From NCBI GenBank assembly GCA_020726365.1, contig DYSC01000004.1, forward strand, positions 1-35,509: a stretch of 35,509 nucleotides of DNA. Direction: 5' to 3'. Position numbers and translations under genes: made by a program. Every line of letters begins with the position of its first letter. Positions within the stretch are counted from its first letter, which is position 1. The notes beneath the pieces are model-generated. The model had not been told where the DNA came from. It saw nothing but the letters and a program-made list of their open reading frames with translations, and ran no database searches. This DNA is from Porphyromonas sp. Lineage in GTDB: Bacteria; Bacteroidota; Bacteroidia; Bacteroidales; Paludibacteraceae. Shown piece by piece: positions 8,603 through 17,013 of this stretch.

Positions 8603-9625
8603 TCACATCGAAACTCTTGAATATGGAGCTTCGTTGAGCGCACAAAATTCATTATTTTGATATTTAAAATAGCCGGTAATCGCTATCATAGCCGCATTGT
8701 CAGTTGTATACGCAAATGGAGGTACAAATACCTTCCATCCATATTTGTTTGCATGCTGTTGAAAAGCCTCTCGCAATGCAGAGTTGGCCGAAACGCCACC
8801 GGCTAACGCCACTTGATAAATATTTAAGTCTTTTGCTGCCTTTCGTAATTTTGCCATAAGTATCTCAACAACTGTATATTGTATAGATGCACACAAGTCA
8901 TTTAAGTTTTCGGCAATAAAGTTTGGGTTTTCTTTTATTTTATCGCGGACAAGATACAAAAACGACGTTTTTAAACCACTAAAGCTATAATTGTATTCGG
9001 GAATTTGCGGTTTACTGAATACAAAGGCCTGTGGATTTCCTTGTTTAGCCAATCGATCTACATGAGGACCTCCGGGGTAAGGTAAGCCCATTACTTTGGC
9101 ACATTTATCAAAAGCCTCGCCAGCAGCATCATCAATGGTTTGACCAACAATTTCCATATCGCTATACGAACGTACCACAATTATCTGCGAATTTCCACCC
9201 GAAACAAGCAAACATAAAAACGGGAATTCGGGAAATTGCTCGTTGTCAGTACCTTCGCTTATAAAGTGCGCCAATACGTGTGCCTGAAGATGATTTACAT
9301 CTACTATCGGAATTTCGAGAGCCTGAGCAAATCCCTTAGCAAACGAAGTTCCTACCAACAGCGAACCCAATAAACCAGGACCACGCGTAAATGCCACAGC
9401 ACTGAGGTCGGTTTTCGAAACACCGGCAACAGTCAAAGCCTCATTTACAACAGGTATAATGTTTTGTTGATGCGCACGCGATGCAAGTTCAGGAACTACG
9501 CCACCATACTTAGCGTGTACAGACTGCGAAGCCGTAATATTCGACAGTAAAACACCATCTTTAATGACAGCAGCAGAAGTATCATCGCACGACGACTCAA
9601 TTCCGAGTATAACAATAGAATTCAT
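8603..9625 (-). CDS. tsaD: tRNA N6-adenosine threonylcarbamoyltransferase TsaD
   Basis: Catalytic subunit that transfers threonylcarbamoyl to A37 of ANN-decoding tRNAs, together with TsaB and TsaE, which are not in this window. From the ATG at 9625 the protein has 340 residues. It shows GIESSCDDTSAA at the N-terminus, the metal-binding His112 and His116 in NHLQAHVLAH, the DDAAGEAFDK segment and TTDNAAMIA near the C-terminus. The ORF-track start at 9673 adds MFFTYLYY..., which lies inside the promoter (minus-strand -7 box at 9678-9671), so I reject it. It diverges from tamB and is followed by the exosortase gene. Confidence 0.96.
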   Translation of the reverse strand: MNSIVILGIESSCDDTSAAVIKDGVLLSNITASQSVHAKYGGVVPELASRAHQQNIIPVVNEALTVAGVSKTDLSAVAFTRGPGLLGSLLVGTSFAKGFAQALEIPIVDVNHLQAHVLAHFISEGTDNEQFPEFPFLCLLVSGGNSQIIVVRSYSDMEIVGQTIDDAAGEAFDKCAKVMGLPYPGGPHVDRLAKQGNPQAFVFSKPQIPEYNYSFSGLKTSFLYLVRDKIKENPNFIAENLNDLCASIQYTVVEILMAKLRKAAKDLNIYQVALAGGVSANSALREAFQQHANKYGWKVFVPPFAYTTDNAAMIAITGYFKYQNNEFCALNEAPYSRVSM

Positions 9626-9670
9626 TTGTGATTTTGGAACAATAATTGTGTAATAGAGGTACGTGAAAAA

Positions 9671-9692
9671 CAAAAATAAATCACTATTTTTG
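9671..9692. promoter_or_regulatory. symmetrical divergent promoter of tsaD and tamB
   Basis: CAAAAATA (9671-9678) and TATTTTTG (9685-9692) are exact inverted copies 6 bp apart. Each is a -7 box (TAnnTTTG) on its own strand, the first for tsaD and the second for tamB. Matching -33 elements are weak on both sides. The tamB ATG at 9701 would begin within a few bases of the transcript start. Confidence 0.6.
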
Positions 9693-9700
9693 CATAAATA

Positions 9701-12700
9701 ATGCTCAAAGGTATAAAAAAATCGATAAACATATTTCTAAATTTCGTTGCAGTAATCGTTTTGATTGCGGCTATGTTACCTATTTCCCTGCAAAACAGCC
9801 GAATACAGAATTATTTTTCTGACATTATTGAAAATGAAATTTCGCGCAAAATTAATTCGAAAGTTACAATCGGGCAAATTGATTACCGACTTTTCAACAC
9901 CATTCGTATCAAAGACCTCTATGTGGCAGATTTGCAAAAAGATACGCTTCTACATGTTGATAAAACCTATTTAAATTTTCATTTTCGAAAACTATTCGCA
10001 GGCAAAATTATTTTTAATGCTATTGAATTTGAAGAACTTAGAGGAAATTTAAAACAATACCCGGATGGTAAAACAAATCTCGATTTTATTATCGAAGCAT
10101 TTAAAAAGCCGGAAACAAATAAAAAATCGGAAGTTGAATATCAAATTGAAAAATTAGAGTTAAGAGAATCTGATATTCACTTTAAAGTATTTTCGAACAC
10201 AAAAACTAATCGAAAAAGCAAGTTCGACCCTACCAATATGCATTTTAGAGCAATAAATGCCGATATTGCTTTAAACAAATTAAATGCCGATACACTTAGT
10301 CTTAATATTAAAAATTTGAGTTTTAACGAAAAATCGGGTTTTGAACTCAAAAGATTCAGTTCGCAGATTTTTGGTTCGAATAAAGGCGCCACCATTCAGT
10401 ATATCGATATTGAAATGCCCGAAACTAAACTTTCGCTATCGGATATTAAGCTAAAATACGACAGTTTGAGCGAATTCAAAAATTTTAGTCAAAAAGTTAA
10501 GTTTCTTATTCCTATTAATCGTTCATCGATAAATTTATCCGATTTAAAAGCATTTGTGCCTGAATTTGAAAAATTGACCGAGTTTGTAGATGTTAGTGGA
10601 GTTATTTCGGGTAGTATTTCGAATTTAAAGCTAAAGCAACTCGAACTGCAACATGGTAAATCGTTTTATCTGAATTCAGATATCGAAATCAGCGGCCTTC
10701 CTTCTATTCAGGACGCATTTATTTACACTGATATTAAATCACTTACAATAAACAGAAACGAAATTCAGGATTTTGTTTCGAGCATCACCAACAAACCGCT
10801 AATACTTCCTAAAGAATTAAATAATTTGGGAATGATAAACTATAAAGGGAATATTACCGGATTTTTAAGCAACCTTGTAACCTACGGAAGTTTGAAAACT
10901 TCTATAGGCACACTCTCGACCGATATTTTGTTGAAATTCGAAAACGACCTGAAAGATCTCACTTATAGTGGAAAACTCAAAACAAACAAGTTACAGATCA
11001 ACAAGTTATTAAATTCTGATAAAGTTGGGAATATTACTATGAGTATTTCGACCAAAGGTACCAAACTTTCGGGTAAAGCTCTGAAAGGAAGTGTAATAGG
11101 CGAAATAAACAGTTTAGACATTTTAAATTATAAATACAACGATATTAAATTGGATGGAAAGTACGATGGATCGGGTTTTGACGGCAGTGTGAGTGTGAAT
11201 GACAAAAATATTCTTGCTGATTTCAAGGGAATTATCGACTTAACTAAAAAATTACCCGTATTCGATTTTGACTTAAAAGTTGAAAATGCAAATTTGAACG
11301 CGCTGAATTTTACAAAACAATATGCAGGTTCGTCGCTTTCGTTTACAGGAAAAACAAATATGACCGGTAAAACAGCCGATGATATTAATGGTTATGTTTC
11401 GTTTAATCATATTTTATTTACCAATAAAAATAAAACACTTAATATCGATGATATCAAATTTATTAGCAGAATATCAGACGATTATACAAACTTTTCTATT
11501 AATTCTGATTTTATTAACGGGACTTTTTCCGGACAATTCAGGTATAGTAAAGTGCCTGCAATTGTAAATAATATTTTGAAAAATTATTTACCATCACTCT
11601 CAACAAAAAATTCGGATAAACTAAATTTGAACGACAATATTGCTGTCAATTTAACTATTTCAAATACCAAATCAATTACTGAGGTACTCGAACTACCTTT
11701 TGAACTCAATGGAACTACTCAGGTAACAAGTAATATCAGCAACAATACGAACAAAATTAATTTAGAAGCAGATGTGCCAAAATTCAGATACAATAAACAG
11801 AAATTTGAAAAAATAACGCTAAACATAGAGAATGTAGGAAAACTCCTGGAGATGAATATTCGTGGGCAAATGCTACAAAAAAACGGCATTACAAGCCTGT
11901 TTGCTAACGCTTCAGCTTCTGCCGATACAATATCGAGTTCAGTGGGTTGGCAGTCGAATTCGAAAAAAGTTACAAACGCAGGTGAAATTTCGACCTTTGC
12001 CCGCTTGCGAAACGAAAATGGTAAAATTGCAGCCAATATTGAGTTTAGACCATCGCAACTGATTATTGCCGATTCTATTTGGAATATTAAAAATAGCTCC
12101 ATTGATTTAAATACTGATAGTACCATCAAAATTAATAAATTTCGATTTGAAAATAATACACAGTATATTTTTGCGGATGGTTTAATATCTAAAAAACTCG
12201 GTAATAATATCCAGTTTGCGATGAATAATATCGATTTGGGTTTTATTTTTCAGTTATTAAAACTCAAAAGCATCAATATAGGCGGTAACGTTTCGGGGAA
12301 AGCTTCGCTGCTAACAAAGGAAAATCAACCTGTATTTCTGGCCGATTTGCGGGTGAAAAATGCTACACTGAACAAAGAAAGTATCGGAAATGCACACATA
12401 AAGTCGACATGGAATAATGCGAATAGTCAGATGATGTTAGATGCAAATTTTGTAAAAGACAATAACGATTCGATAGGTGTGGCTAAAGGAATTTTCGAAC
12501 CAAAAACCGATTCATTGGATGTGGTTTTCGACTTGAAAGGATTGCCTATCAGCTTTTTACAACGATATTTCGATGGAGTAGTAAGTAATGTAAAAGGTTA
12601 CGGTTACGGAAAACTGCGTATGTTTGGACATACAGAAACCATTGGTTTTGAAGGAACTGCATTTATCGACAAAGCACAAATGATGGTAGATGTATTGAAA

Positions 12701-14143
12701 ACAAATTATTTTTTTAACGATACAATACGACTTACACAAAAATCAATTGAATTAAAAAATTTAGATTTTTTTGATGCAGAGCGCAACAGAGGGACTATAA
12801 ATGGTATTGTTCATCATGATGGCACTTTTAAGGAAATGAATTACAATATTAATATCAAAGCTAAAAATATTATTGGTATTGATACACATTCGCACGATAA
12901 TGATTATTTTTATGGCAAAGCATATATTACCGGAACAGTAAAAATTACTGGAAATGATAACGAGTCGAATATAGTTGTTAATGGAGTTACGCAACCTAAA
13001 TCGAAAGCATTTATACAGATGGGAGGTGCTTCAACAGCTTCGGACAATAGTTTTATACGATTCGAAAGTCCGACAACAGCAACCGATTCAACACCAAAAG
13101 TGGTAGATAAAAATCGCTTCAACACCAAGGTTGATTTAAATATTGATGTAACCAATGATGCTGATATGCAACTGATTGTAGACCCCAAAGCCGGCGATGT
13201 AATTGCCGGACGTGGAAGTGGTAGTTTACGTGTGCAATTTGATACTTTTTCGGATATAAAACTTTATGGAACATATACCATAAATAGTGGATATTATTTA
13301 TTTACGCTTCAAACCATTGTGCGAAAAGAATTTAAAATTGACAATGGCAGTACGCTTTCGTGGACTGGTGATCCCTTTGGCGCAAAGGTAAATATTCGTG
13401 CCATTTATCCACTTACAGCTTCGTTGAGCAACATTATTGATGCTACGGAGTTATCTACATCGGCGCGGCGTACGAGTATGCCGGTAAATTGTATTCTGAA
13501 GCTTACCGACGATTTGGCGACACCCAATATTAAGTTCGAAATTGACCTGCCAACTGCCGATGAAAGTTTGAAACAAAGAGTGCGAAGCGTTATAAATACA
13601 GAAGAGATGATGAATCGTCAGATTGCTTATTTGCTGGTTGCAAATAGTTTTTATAACCCTGAAATAACAACTTCTTCTAATCAAGGTGCGCTTAACTCGT
13701 TTATAACTTCTACGTTAAGCTCACATTTAAATAATTTTATTCAGAAAACATTTAAAAACGATATACTTTCCGTTGGTTTCGATTGGCAACAAACCGATGT
13801 AACTGATAACCAATACAAAGCACAGGTTATGCTTCAACCAAACGACCGAATTACACTGAATGGAAATGTAGGTATACGCGATGATAATTTTGTTGTAAAT
13901 CCCGAAGACAGGTATATGTGGGATGTGGATTTTGAATATTCGCTTACCCATAATGGCAAACTCCGCTTTAAAGCTTACAGCCACACCATCGACCGCGCAC
14001 AATTGAAAGAAGCCAAAACAACCCAAGGAATGGGGTTTGTGTATAAAGAAGATTTTCAGAGTGTTTCCGAAATGTTTAATTACTATTGGAGAGCATTTTC
14101 TGAAAAAATTAAAATTAAATCCGAGTCGAAAATTAAAGAATGA
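9701..14143 (+). CDS. tamB: TamB-like translocation and assembly module protein (DUF490)
   Basis: Very large envelope protein of 1480 residues. One N-terminal membrane anchor (about 8-28) is followed by an AsmA-like N-terminal region and then a long run of alternating polar/apolar beta strands. The C-terminal TamB domain (about 1150-1450) contains INSGYYLFTLQTI, FKIDNGSTLSWTGDPF and RAIYPLTASLSNII. Proteins of this class form a periplasm-spanning hydrophobic groove and are implicated in phospholipid transport or outer-membrane protein assembly. In many Bacteroidota TamB sits beside a TamL/TamA Omp85 protein; none is adjacent here. The stop overlaps the next ATG by four bases (ATGA). The ATG is preceded by a -7 box only 8 bp away, implying a very short leader. 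Confidence 0.9.
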   Translation: MLKGIKKSINIFLNFVAVIVLIAAMLPISLQNSRIQNYFSDIIENEISRKINSKVTIGQIDYRLFNTIRIKDLYVADLQKDTLLHVDKTYLNFHFRKLFAGKIIFNAIEFEELRGNLKQYPDGKTNLDFIIEAFKKPETNKKSEVEYQIEKLELRESDIHFKVFSNTKTNRKSKFDPTNMHFRAINADIALNKLNADTLSLNIKNLSFNEKSGFELKRFSSQIFGSNKGATIQYIDIEMPETKLSLSDIKLKYDSLSEFKNFSQKVKFLIPINRSSINLSDLKAFVPEFEKLTEFVDVSGVISGSISNLKLKQLELQHGKSFYLNSDIEISGLPSIQDAFIYTDIKSLTINRNEIQDFVSSITNKPLILPKELNNLGMINYKGNITGFLSNLVTYGSLKTSIGTLSTDILLKFENDLKDLTYSGKLKTNKLQINKLLNSDKVGNITMSISTKGTKLSGKALKGSVIGEINSLDILNYKYNDIKLDGKYDGSGFDGSVSVNDKNILADFKGIIDLTKKLPVFDFDLKVENANLNALNFTKQYAGSSLSFTGKTNMTGKTADDINGYVSFNHILFTNKNKTLNIDDIKFISRISDDYTNFSINSDFINGTFSGQFRYSKVPAIVNNILKNYLPSLSTKNSDKLNLNDNIAVNLTISNTKSITEVLELPFELNGTTQVTSNISNNTNKINLEADVPKFRYNKQKFEKITLNIENVGKLLEMNIRGQMLQKNGITSLFANASASADTISSSVGWQSNSKKVTNAGEISTFARLRNENGKIAANIEFRPSQLIIADSIWNIKNSSIDLNTDSTIKINKFRFENNTQYIFADGLISKKLGNNIQFAMNNIDLGFIFQLLKLKSINIGGNVSGKASLLTKENQPVFLADLRVKNATLNKESIGNAHIKSTWNNANSQMMLDANFVKDNNDSIGVAKGIFEPKTDSLDVVFDLKGLPISFLQRYFDGVVSNVKGYGYGKLRMFGHTETIGFEGTAFIDKAQMMVDVLKTNYFFNDTIRLTQKSIELKNLDFFDAERNRGTINGIVHHDGTFKEMNYNINIKAKNIIGIDTHSHDNDYFYGKAYITGTVKITGNDNESNIVVNGVTQPKSKAFIQMGGASTASDNSFIRFESPTTATDSTPKVVDKNRFNTKVDLNIDVTNDADMQLIVDPKAGDVIAGRGSGSLRVQFDTFSDIKLYGTYTINSGYYLFTLQTIVRKEFKIDNGSTLSWTGDPFGAKVNIRAIYPLTASLSNIIDATELSTSARRTSMPVNCILKLTDDLATPNIKFEIDLPTADESLKQRVRSVINTEEMMNRQIAYLLVANSFYNPEITTSSNQGALNSFITSTLSSHLNNFIQKTFKNDILSVGFDWQQTDVTDNQYKAQVMLQPNDRITLNGNVGIRDDNFVVNPEDRYMWDVDFEYSLTHNGKLRFKAYSHTIDRAQLKEAKTTQGMGFVYKEDFQSVSEMFNYYWRAFSEKIKIKSESKIKE

Positions 14144-14763
14144 AAAGAATAATTTTAGCAATTGTAACTGTGTATTTCGTGGCAGGTACAGTATTGGCAA
14201 TACCCACCGATAGTGTTTTTTTGAAAATGCCGGATAATTTACTTCCAACACTCGCCAGGAAACAACGTTACGAACTTGCTGAATACTATAAGGCAGGAAA
14301 AGCTGATAGTGTTCCTAATTTATTCGGACACAATTCAATACTTCAAAAATACGATACTGCGAGCTGCCATATTTTGTTAAAAACCTCGTATACAGGGACT
14401 ACTGAGATTAAAAAATTTACTTTTTCGGATAATAAACTCGTATTTGGAATAATTCAAACTGTAGATCAGCCATTTAAAAACTCCAATATTCAATTTTTTA
14501 CCGAAGATTGGCAGCCCTTAAAAATTGCAGTGGATATTCCTGATTTTAAAACGTGGATAAACGAAAAACAGCTTTTAGAATCAGGATTGGAGCCTGTTTG
14601 GATTAAAAATTTACTTCAAAATAAGTATTTTTCGATGCATTTTACAGAATCAAATGAACTTGAAATCGAAAATAACGTTTTAAGTACGCTTAGTTTGGAA
14701 GACCAAAAAATGGTAGAACCATTTTTTGAAAACAAAACTATTCGATTAAATTTTGTAAAATAA
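14140..14763 (+). CDS. DUF3256-like exported protein
   Basis: A protein of 207 residues with a clear signal peptide (MKRIILAIVTVYFVAGTVLA), so probably periplasmic. The start of the mature part (DSVFLKMPDNLLPTLARKQR) matches my memory of the DUF3256 family, which is largely confined to Bacteroidales and has no known function. No catalytic motif is visible and no lipobox is present. It overlaps tamB by four bases and precedes menG by 6 bp, so the three genes form one operon. A role in envelope maintenance with TamB is inference from position only. Confidence 0.75.
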   Translation: MKRIILAIVTVYFVAGTVLAIPTDSVFLKMPDNLLPTLARKQRYELAEYYKAGKADSVPNLFGHNSILQKYDTASCHILLKTSYTGTTEIKKFTFSDNKLVFGIIQTVDQPFKNSNIQFFTEDWQPLKIAVDIPDFKTWINEKQLLESGLEPVWIKNLLQNKYFSMHFTESNELEIENNVLSTLSLEDQKMVEPFFENKTIRLNFVK

Positions 14764-14769
14764 CCCAAT

Positions 14770-15522
14770 ATGCAACTGACTACCAACGAGTATACAAAAG
14801 TAAAACCCTACAACAAACACGAAGCGAAAACGAAACAACTTTCGCGCATGTTCAACACCATTTCTACAAAATATGATGCTTTTAACGATATAATGACCTG
14901 GGGAATGGCTCGTTATTGGCGCAAAAAAGCTTTACAAAGTCTGAAGCCTTTCAATCCTAAAACGATTCTCGACATTGCCACCGGAACTGGCGATATTTGC
15001 ATAAAAGCTTTTTCGTATCTTCGCCCCGAATCGGCAGTTGGTGTGGATATTTCGGACAAAATGATGGAAATCGGAAAGCAAAAAGTAGAGAAGGCAGGTT
15101 TATCCGGCAAAATTTCGTTCGAAGTACAGGATTGCGCAACATTGACTTTCGGCGATGCAACATTTGATGCAGCCACCATATCGTTTGGAATTCGTAATTT
15201 TGAGCGGTTAGATGAAAGTCTGCAACAAATACGCCGTGTTCTTAAACCAAAAGGTCATTTGCTGATACTCGAAATGAATGAACCACAAAAAGGCTTATTA
15301 TTAGCAGCTTATAAACTTTACACACGCATTTTTGTAGGGCTCACTTCGCGCATTTTATCCAACGACACCAAAGCCTACGATTACCTGCAACAATCGATGC
15401 ATGTATTTGCAAGTGGCGAAAAATTACTAAGAATATTGGAAAATAACGGATTCGGACAAATAAAATACCACAAATTCACCTTTGGTGTATGCAGCATGTA
15501 TCTGGTGGAAAAAGTGGATTAA
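14770..15522 (+). CDS. menG: demethylmenaquinone methyltransferase (UbiE/MenG)
   Basis: Class I SAM-dependent methyltransferase of 250 residues that makes the last step of menaquinone synthesis (demethylmenaquinone to menaquinone). Visible motifs are DIATGTGD (68-75, SAM motif I), VGVDISDKMMEIG (motif II), a central FGIRNFERLDESL segment typical of UbiE, and LKPKGHLLILEMNEPQ. Length and motifs match the family throughout. It is the last gene of the tamB operon, 6 bp after the DUF3256-like gene. Its stop overlaps that of the convergent T9SS cargo gene by four bases, so no dedicated terminator separates them. Confidence 0.95.
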   Translation: MQLTTNEYTKVKPYNKHEAKTKQLSRMFNTISTKYDAFNDIMTWGMARYWRKKALQSLKPFNPKTILDIATGTGDICIKAFSYLRPESAVGVDISDKMMEIGKQKVEKAGLSGKISFEVQDCATLTFGDATFDAATISFGIRNFERLDESLQQIRRVLKPKGHLLILEMNEPQKGLLLAAYKLYTRIFVGLTSRILSNDTKAYDYLQQSMHVFASGEKLLRILENNGFGQIKYHKFTFGVCSMYLVEKVD

Positions 15523-16802
15523 TTATTTTTGCCGCGCAACAAATTTATATTGCCTTTTACATTGTATTTTTCACCATCGGCTCCAAGCGCTTCGATAACA
15601 TAAAAATAAGCTCCCTGAGTGGCCGAACGACCATTAATTTTGCCATCCCAACCTTTCTGAGGATCAGTCCAATAAAATACCTTTTGTTGCCAACGATTGA
15701 AAACCCAACAACGAAATTCGACTATAGATTTGTAGGCTACTCTGAACTCTTCGTTTATGCCATCGCCATTAGGTGTAAAAACACGTGGCACCTCTAATCT
15801 CGATTCCACCACTTTTATAGTTAGAGAATCACTAAACTGACAATTGGTTGTATTACTGACAGTTAATTTTACGTTATAGGTTCCTGCTTCGGTAAACGTA
15901 AAACGCAAATCCTGATCGTTACGTGTAAAAAGTAAACTTTTATCTTTCAGAATTTGCCATTCGTAAAATTCGGCAACTGGCAAATTGGCATTACTTGCAA
16001 AAACAATTTCGATAGGTGCCGAAGCCGTTGTAATATCTGCCTTTTCGGGGCGGTCATCCTCGTTTAGCTCTGTTCGGGTTGAAGCTGTATTTACAATATG
16101 ACATTCCACTTTTACAGCACTGTAGAGTGGCGATTCAATTTCGAATGGTGCTAATCCCAAATCGGTTGCAAAGTTATCGCCTGTTAGTTTGAATTTCGTA
16201 TCACAAAGTGGTGGTTCTAAAACTGATAAAGAGAATGCTGGCAGCTTATATTCAATGTTCATTTCCTTATCAGTCCATGCTTTGGTACTTTCCGACCATT
16301 CTTTTGTTGCATATTTCAACTGAAAAGTGCGTGGAATTGTAACAGTTGTATTCGATGGTGTTTTGTACTGCAAAGGTAAAACTGAATGATTTAGGTTCAA
16401 AATCAATTCATTACATTGTTCACTGGGTTTGTCTTCCGGAATTAAAGAGGTAAAAGCAGGAAGATAATTTTTATAATCTATCACCCATACGTATTTTTTA
16501 TCGCCATCAATTTCTACTATATATCCCGTTGCATCTTCAATATTAGTATTAATGCTATCGTATTGCAATACAATATAGTTTGTTGGAGATGTAAACTTTG
16601 ACCATTTTATAGAAGTTGAATTTTCTTTATATTCAATTTCGGTTTGTGACGTGATGCCATCAAACACAAATAAGTAATCGATACCGTTCAATTTTTGACC
16701 ATTTAATTCGGTATATATTCTGTGCGTTCCGGTTGCTGTAAATTGAGCCTGAGTAATTAAAGCACTAAAAATCAACGTATAAAAAAGCAAAAATCTTTTC
16801 AT
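15519..16802 (-). CDS. secreted protein with PKD-like domain and T9SS type B sorting domain
   Basis: A 427-residue exported protein. A signal peptide (MKRFLLFYTLIFSALITQAQ) is followed by about 230 residues I do not recognise. A PKD-like beta domain at about 265-335 contains FTEAGTYNVKLTVSN. The C-terminal domain at about 340-427 contains VPRVFTPNGDGINEEF and WDGKINGRSATQGAYFYVI, which is the gliding-motility-associated (type B) C-terminal signal of the type IX secretion system. The organism therefore should encode T9SS, and the protein is probably exported across the outer membrane. A minus-strand -7 box (CAAAGGTA, 16864-16871) lies 62 bp upstream. The gene diverges from the LysM protein. 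The specific function is unknown. Confidence 0.85.
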   Translation of the reverse strand: MKRFLLFYTLIFSALITQAQFTATGTHRIYTELNGQKLNGIDYLFVFDGITSQTEIEYKENSTSIKWSKFTSPTNYIVLQYDSINTNIEDATGYIVEIDGDKKYVWVIDYKNYLPAFTSLIPEDKPSEQCNELILNLNHSVLPLQYKTPSNTTVTIPRTFQLKYATKEWSESTKAWTDKEMNIEYKLPAFSLSVLEPPLCDTKFKLTGDNFATDLGLAPFEIESPLYSAVKVECHIVNTASTRTELNEDDRPEKADITTASAPIEIVFASNANLPVAEFYEWQILKDKSLLFTRNDQDLRFTFTEAGTYNVKLTVSNTTNCQFSDSLTIKVVESRLEVPRVFTPNGDGINEEFRVAYKSIVEFRCWVFNRWQQKVFYWTDPQKGWDGKINGRSATQGAYFYVIEALGADGEKYNVKGNINLLRGKNN

Positions 16803-16863
16803 GTAAAAAGTATATTGAGCATTTTAAAATATAAAAATAATGTTTGATATTTCTATTACCATA

Positions 16864-16893
16864 CAAAGGTACAGATTTCTATTTAAAAACAAA
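16864..16893 (-). promoter_or_regulatory. promoter of the T9SS cargo gene
   Basis: On the minus strand the -7 box is TACCTTTG (16871-16864), with a TTTG at 16893-16890 placed 18 bp upstream, slightly shorter than the usual 19-20. The predicted leader is about 58 nt. Confidence 0.5.
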
Positions 16894-16942
16894 AAAAAGT
16901 GGGATTTATTGCCGTTAATTCCATTACAACGTTTATTTTTAG

Positions 16943-16950
16943 TAATTTTG
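16943..16950 (+). promoter_or_regulatory. -7 box for the LysM/periplasmic-binding gene
   Basis: TAATTTTG matches TAnnTTTG. No good -33 element was found at the expected distance. The predicted start near 16955 gives a leader of about 58 nt to the ATG at 17014. It also lies downstream of the ORF-track start at 16840, which argues against that start. Confidence 0.5.
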
Positions 16951-17013
16951 CATTCAAAATATTTTTTCGGAATAATAATTGTGTCTCGATCGTTGTATCA
17001 TAAAACAATAAAT

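Noticed and set aside
9626-9673. N-terminal extension of TsaD (MFFTYLYY...)
   Set aside because: Lies in the promoter and precedes the conserved MNSIVILGIESS start of the family.
11719-14251. Several minus-strand ORFs (up to 174 aa) across tamB
   Set aside because: Shadows of a long, compositionally biased beta-rich gene with unbroken TamB coding on the plus strand.
16840-17013. 58-residue extension of the LysM protein
   Set aside because: Would place a signal peptide internally and covers the -7 box at 16943.
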